Positions 5,853 to 7,409 of a stretch of 7,409 bases of DNA are shown one piece after another. A program made the position numbers and the translations under genes. The stretch lies in NCBI GenBank assembly GCA_900552775.1, contig USAP01000080.1:1-7409 (forward strand), read 5' to 3'. Each line of letters opens with the position of its first letter. Position 1 is the first letter of the stretch. The notes below the pieces were generated by a model. It was not told the origin of the DNA. It saw only the letters and a program-made list of their open reading frames with translations, and did not search any database. The DNA is from an uncultured Eubacteriales bacterium (GTDB taxonomy: Bacteria; Bacillota; Clostridia; UMGS1883; UMGS1540).

Positions 5853-6104
5853 ATGCCCGAGATAGCGAGATTTTACGGAATTATTATTAAAATATTCTTT
5901 ACAAGGGAGCATAACCCACCGCATTTTCACGCGGTATACGGAGAATACAACGGAACTTTTGAAATATCCACATTAAATATGATTGAAGGAGATTTGCCGC
6001 CCAAAGCGCAGGCACTGGTGCGCGAATGGGGTGAGCAGTATATAGACGATATAATGAAAATGTGGAACACGAAAACACTTAAAAAATTGCCCCCTCTTGA
6101 ATAG
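5853..6104 (+). CDS. DUF4160 protein, possible toxin-antitoxin partner
   Basis: The 83-residue protein matches DUF4160. It has MPEIARFYGIIIKIFF at the start, the family's hallmark histidine motif HNPPHFHAVYGEY (H20, P22-P23, H24, H26, Y29), and a C-terminal helix AQALVREWGEQYIDDIMKMW. Length is full for the family. The ATG lies seven bases after GAGGTG (5840-5845), and the short leader comes from a consensus promoter. A DUF2442 gene follows 18 bp downstream, the usual partner. DUF4160/DUF2442 pairs are widespread, mobile-looking and have been suggested as toxin-antitoxin modules, but to my knowledge no activity has been shown for the DUF4160 protein. Conserved histidines hint at a catalytic or metal site. 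The family call is firm; the role is inference. Confidence 0.85.
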   Translation: MPEIARFYGIIIKIFFTREHNPPHFHAVYGEYNGTFEISTLNMIEGDLPPKAQALVREWGEQYIDDIMKMWNTKTLKKLPPLE

Positions 6105-6122
6105 GAAAGGTAAGGTGCTGTT

Positions 6123-6374
6123 ATGGGTTTATCAATAAGAGTTTCGGACGTTGTGCCGGAGAAAAATATGAATTTGCGTGTGCGGTTTGAAAACGGAACC
6201 GAGAAAGAATATGATGTCAAGCAGCTTTTAAAACAATTCCCGGTTTACGAGAAATTAAAAAATGAAGCTTTTTTCAAAACCGTGCGTGTAGATTGCGGAG
6301 GCTGTGCGGTTACATGGGACGATGAAACGGACATATCGGAAGTGGAATTGTGGGAAGGCGGAAGGACAATTTAA
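6123..6374 (+). CDS. DUF2442 protein, partner of DUF4160
   Basis: The 83-residue protein matches DUF2442. It has an N-terminal strand region (IRVSDVVPEKNMNLRVRFENGTEKEYDVKQLL), a helix-like FPVYEKLKNEAFFKTVRVD, and the closing motif AVTWDDETDISEVELWEGG (about residues 61-79). Full-length for the family. The ATG at 6123 follows AAGG (6112-6115) with seven-base spacing and lies 18 bp after the DUF4160 stop, so both come from one transcript. A strong terminator ends the unit. In the proposed toxin-antitoxin view this acidic protein is the more likely antitoxin, but it has no obvious DNA-binding motif. That role is inferred from pairing, not from sequence. Confidence 0.85.
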   Translation: MGLSIRVSDVVPEKNMNLRVRFENGTEKEYDVKQLLKQFPVYEKLKNEAFFKTVRVDCGGCAVTWDDETDISEVELWEGGRTI

Positions 6375-6390
6375 AAAATTAAATTCAGAG

Positions 6391-6422
6391 AAAGAGATTT
6401 GCAAATGCAGGTCTCTTTTTTT
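6391..6422 (+). terminator. Strong intrinsic terminator after DUF2442
   Basis: AAAGAGA (6391-6397) pairs with TCTCTTT (6412-6418). The stem continues inward through two wobble pairs and TGC/GCA to a four-base loop, and the T-run extends to 6422. It closes the DUF4160-DUF2442 unit 17 bases after the stop codon. Confidence 0.85.
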
Positions 6423-6453
6423 GTTACAGAAAGTGAAAAGGCTTAAAATCATA

Positions 6454-6480
6454 AAAAGCCGCGGCGTGTACGTGGCTTTT
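6454..6480. other. Hairpin upstream of repeat copy 2
   Basis: AAAAGCC (6454-6460) pairs with GGCTTTT (6474-6480), with a further CG/CG pair inside. A T4 ends the right arm, so it could serve as a second terminator. It occupies the same relative place as the 2350-2392 hairpin does near copy 1, though on the other side of the repeat. Confidence 0.45.
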
Positions 6481-6490
6481 CACGGTTATT

Positions 6491-6538
6491 TGTGGGAGCG
6501 GAGCACAAGCGGGCGACCACGCAGGGTCGCCCCTACGG
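6491..6538. repeat. Dispersed hairpin repeat, copy 2
   Basis: Bases 6510-6538 are identical to 2302-2330 and carry the same GGGCGACC...GGTCGCCC inverted repeat; weaker gapped similarity extends left to about 6491. It is in the same orientation as copy 1, with about 4.2 kb between them. It ends 22 bp before the ribosome binding site of the XkdN-like gene. Confidence 0.8.
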
Positions 6539-6572
6539 TACAATATAGAGAGCGGAAAGGAAGGAGTAATTA

Positions 6573-6959
6573 ATGGACAATTTAATGAATTTAATAATGG
6601 CGGCGGATTCATCGAAATTCAAACGCCCGAAAAAGGAATTCAAGCTTAAAAGGCTATCGGAAATGACGGGGAACGAGGCTTTTATAGAGCTTCGCGGAAT
6701 AGGGTTTGACAGGCTCGAGGAAATGAGAGAGACGGCGCAGGACGGAACACTGCGGCTTTTGATAGCGGCGGAAGGAATATGCAACATAGATTTAAACGAC
6801 GCGGCGCTGCGCGAGCACATAGGAGTGGACACAAAGCTTCCGAAAACGGAGGTTTTGAAGAAGCTTTTCACACCGGGAGAGATTGACGACATCTATTTGG
6901 AAATTTCAAAGCTTTCGGGTTACACAAAAAACACCCTTGAGGAAATTAAAAAAAAATAG
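6573..6959 (+). CDS. xkdN-like: XkdN-like phage tail assembly chaperone
   Basis: The 128-residue protein resembles PBSX XkdN-type tail assembly chaperones: a short lead (MDNLMNLIMAAD), a charged segment (FKRPKKEFKLKRLSE), ELRGIGFDRLEEMRETAQ, then LLIAAEGICNIDLNDAALREHIGVDTKLPKTEVLKKLFTPGEI and a final EISKLSGY (about residues 108-118). Length fits the family. The ATG has AAGGAG (6561-6566) with six-base spacing. It ends in three AAA lysine codons directly before TAG, which forms a slippery site (see 6948-6956). In phages this protein lies just before the tape-measure gene and guides its packing into the tail tube. Here no tape-measure gene follows and the next genes run on the other strand, so it is an isolated relic or a domesticated gene. 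The family call is by eye from overall pattern. Confidence 0.7.
   Translation: MDNLMNLIMAADSSKFKRPKKEFKLKRLSEMTGNEAFIELRGIGFDRLEEMRETAQDGTLRLLIAAEGICNIDLNDAALREHIGVDTKLPKTEVLKKLFTPGEIDDIYLEISKLSGYTKNTLEEIKKK
6948..6956 (+). promoter_or_regulatory. Candidate -1 programmed ribosomal frameshift site (A9 before stop)
   Basis: Nine A (6948-6956) form the last three codons of the XkdN-like gene and end at its TAG. The segment 6950-6956 fits the heptamer A AAA AAA in the correct phase. In the -1 frame the reading is open from 6950 to the TAA at 7097-7099 with no stop between, giving an extension of 47 residues (175-residue fusion). Tail chaperones of many long-tailed phages use such a slip to make a minor extended form. 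Confidence 0.7.
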
Positions 6960-6982
6960 ACACCGACCCCGATTTTAATTTG

Positions 6983-7099
6983 ATGTATTATTTATACAGA
7001 ACAAAAAACATAACGCCCGGGGACTTTTATAAAATGTCACCGGGCGAAAAATTTATATTACGGGCATTTGCGGAAAAAGAGAATGAAAATACGAAATAA
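6983..7099 (+). CDS. Second-frame extension of the tail chaperone (38-aa ORF)
   Basis: Counted from its ATG this is a 38-residue ORF, too short for standard gene finding. It contains two similar short segments, ITPGDFYKM and a following MSPGEKFILRAFAEKE. Small ORFs of this look (a TP..FY.M..GEK..LRAF pattern) lie directly behind XkdN-like genes in Firmicutes prophages, by my recollection. There is no Shine-Dalgarno sequence before the ATG, but it lies in the -1 frame of the upstream gene and that frame is open back to the A9 run at 6948-6956. It is therefore better read as the C-terminal part of a frameshift fusion starting at 6573 than as a separate gene. Its protein-like sequence suggests the frameshift was under selection until recently. 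Confidence 0.65.
   Translation: MYYLYRTKNITPGDFYKMSPGEKFILRAFAEKENENTK
7014..7046 (+). other. GC-rich hairpin inside the frameshift extension
   Basis: CGCCCGG (7014-7020) pairs perfectly with CCGGGCG (7040-7046), and GAC/GTC plus TTTT/AAAA pairs continue inward. It lies 57 bases after the slippery run, too far for a usual frameshift stimulator. The two arms encode the TPG and SPG segments, so the symmetry may stem from codon repetition. Confidence 0.4.
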
Positions 7100-7137
7100 T
7101 GCACGGGCACAATCCAAGGATGCATAAAAACTTATAT

Positions 7138-7227
7138 TTATTTTCTTAGATTATAACACCACCATATGAGGCCGGCAACACCGTAAACGATACTGAATAT
7201 AATAACAGGCCATACGTACCAATCCAT
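7138..7227 (-). CDS. 29-aa membrane micropeptide (second of tandem pair)
   Basis: This 29-residue ORF reads M-D-W-Y-V-W-P, then a hydrophobic stretch (VIIFSIVYGVAGLIWWC, about residues 8-24) and a basic end (NLRK). It looks like a single membrane-spanning peptide with its positive end in the cytoplasm. GGAGG (7236-7240) lies eight bases before the ATG. It follows the 7246-7332 ORF by 18 bp and is paralogous to it, sharing an M[DE].Y..P...FSI..G.A..I....N[LM]R pattern. The conserved residues and the ribosome binding sites argue that both are real genes. The function is not known to me. Short hydrophobic peptides of this kind include type I toxins and small subunits of membrane complexes, but no antitoxin RNA is evident. 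Confidence 0.7.
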   Translation of the reverse strand: MDWYVWPVIIFSIVYGVAGLIWWCYNLRK

Positions 7228-7245
7228 AAAACCGACCTCCGCATA

Positions 7246-7332
7246 CTATCGCATATTGCGATCAACATAAATTATTGTTGCAATACCGAGAATTATCGAG
7301 AACAACACCCAAGGCAGACCGTATAATTCCAT
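7246..7332 (-). CDS. 28-aa membrane micropeptide (first of tandem pair)
   Basis: This 28-residue ORF reads M-E-L-Y-G-L-P followed by a hydrophobic stretch (WVLFSIILGIATIIYV, residues 8-23) and a DRNMR end. A perfectly placed GGAGG (7341-7345) precedes the ATG by eight bases, and the stretch from that site to the start codon is nearly the same as that of the downstream paralogue (GGAGGTCGG, then C or T, then TTT and ATG). The pair probably arose by tandem duplication including the ribosome binding site and then diverged at most neutral positions, while FSI, G, A and the N-x-R tail were kept. I see no convincing promoter in the 77 bases to the window end; the operon may start further right. Confidence 0.7.
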   Translation of the reverse strand: MELYGLPWVLFSIILGIATIIYVDRNMR

Positions 7333-7409
7333 AAAGCCGACCTCCAAAAGCAGTTTATTCTGTATTATTCGGCAGTTACTGAAAAAGAATCCAAAAAGCC
7401 AAAGCGGTG

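Noticed and set aside
2302..6538. CRISPR array
   Set aside because: Only two copies of the repeat exist, 4.2 kb apart, with genes and not spacers between them.
7014..7046. Hairpin as the stimulator of the -1 frameshift
   Set aside because: It lies 57 bases from the slippery run, whereas classical stimulators begin about 5-9 bases downstream. It was kept only as a structural feature.

Overview
The window looks like a chromosome fragment of an uncultured gut-type Clostridia bacterium (Bacillota; Oscillospirales-like is my guess). The reasons are strong GGAGG-type ribosome binding sites, sigma-A promoters of the TTGACA/TATAAT type, an LplA/YtcQ-like lipoprotein, a DUF1492-type phage regulator and a PBSX/XkdN-type tail chaperone. 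No rRNA, tRNA or CRISPR array was seen, and no integrase or attachment site could be recognised. All family names come from reading the protein sequences, not from a database search.

Left part (1-2221): a truncated metallo-beta-lactamase-fold gene lies between terminator-like hairpins. It is followed by a small phage/ICE-like immunity switch. A minus-strand pair (XRE repressor plus ImmA-type metallopeptidase) is divergent from a plus-strand pair (a 68-aa unknown protein overlapping by ATGA a DUF1492-like sigma-region-4 regulator). The 173-bp region between them carries face-to-face promoters and operator-like repeats. This resembles the immR/immA control module of ICEBs1 and many prophages.

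Middle part (2222-6538): two nearly identical hairpin repeats in direct orientation (29 bp identical, at 2302-2330 and 6510-6538) bracket about 4.2 kb of genes that do not look like phage genes. First comes a promoter and a two-gene operon. Its first gene encodes an unusual XRE helix-turn-helix fused to a complete ADP-ribosylglycohydrolase-family domain, and its second encodes a sugar-type ABC solute-binding lipoprotein. A terminator follows with no permease genes. Next is a DUF4160-DUF2442 pair with its own consensus promoter and a strong terminator, a candidate toxin-antitoxin unit.

Right part (6539-7409): an XkdN-like phage tail assembly chaperone ends in nine adenines directly before its stop codon. 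A -1 slip there would extend it by 47 residues into a conserved-looking second frame, as expected for programmed frameshifting in tail chaperones. No tape-measure gene follows. Instead, two tiny minus-strand genes in tandem encode paralogous 28-29-residue membrane peptides with near-identical ribosome binding sites.

Overall the window reads as scattered prophage-derived genes (immunity switch, late-type regulator, tail chaperone) interrupted by a cargo-like module. The strongest leads are the XRE-ADP-ribosylglycohydrolase/solute-binding-protein operon, the frameshift site, the twin micropeptides and the direct repeats around the cargo.
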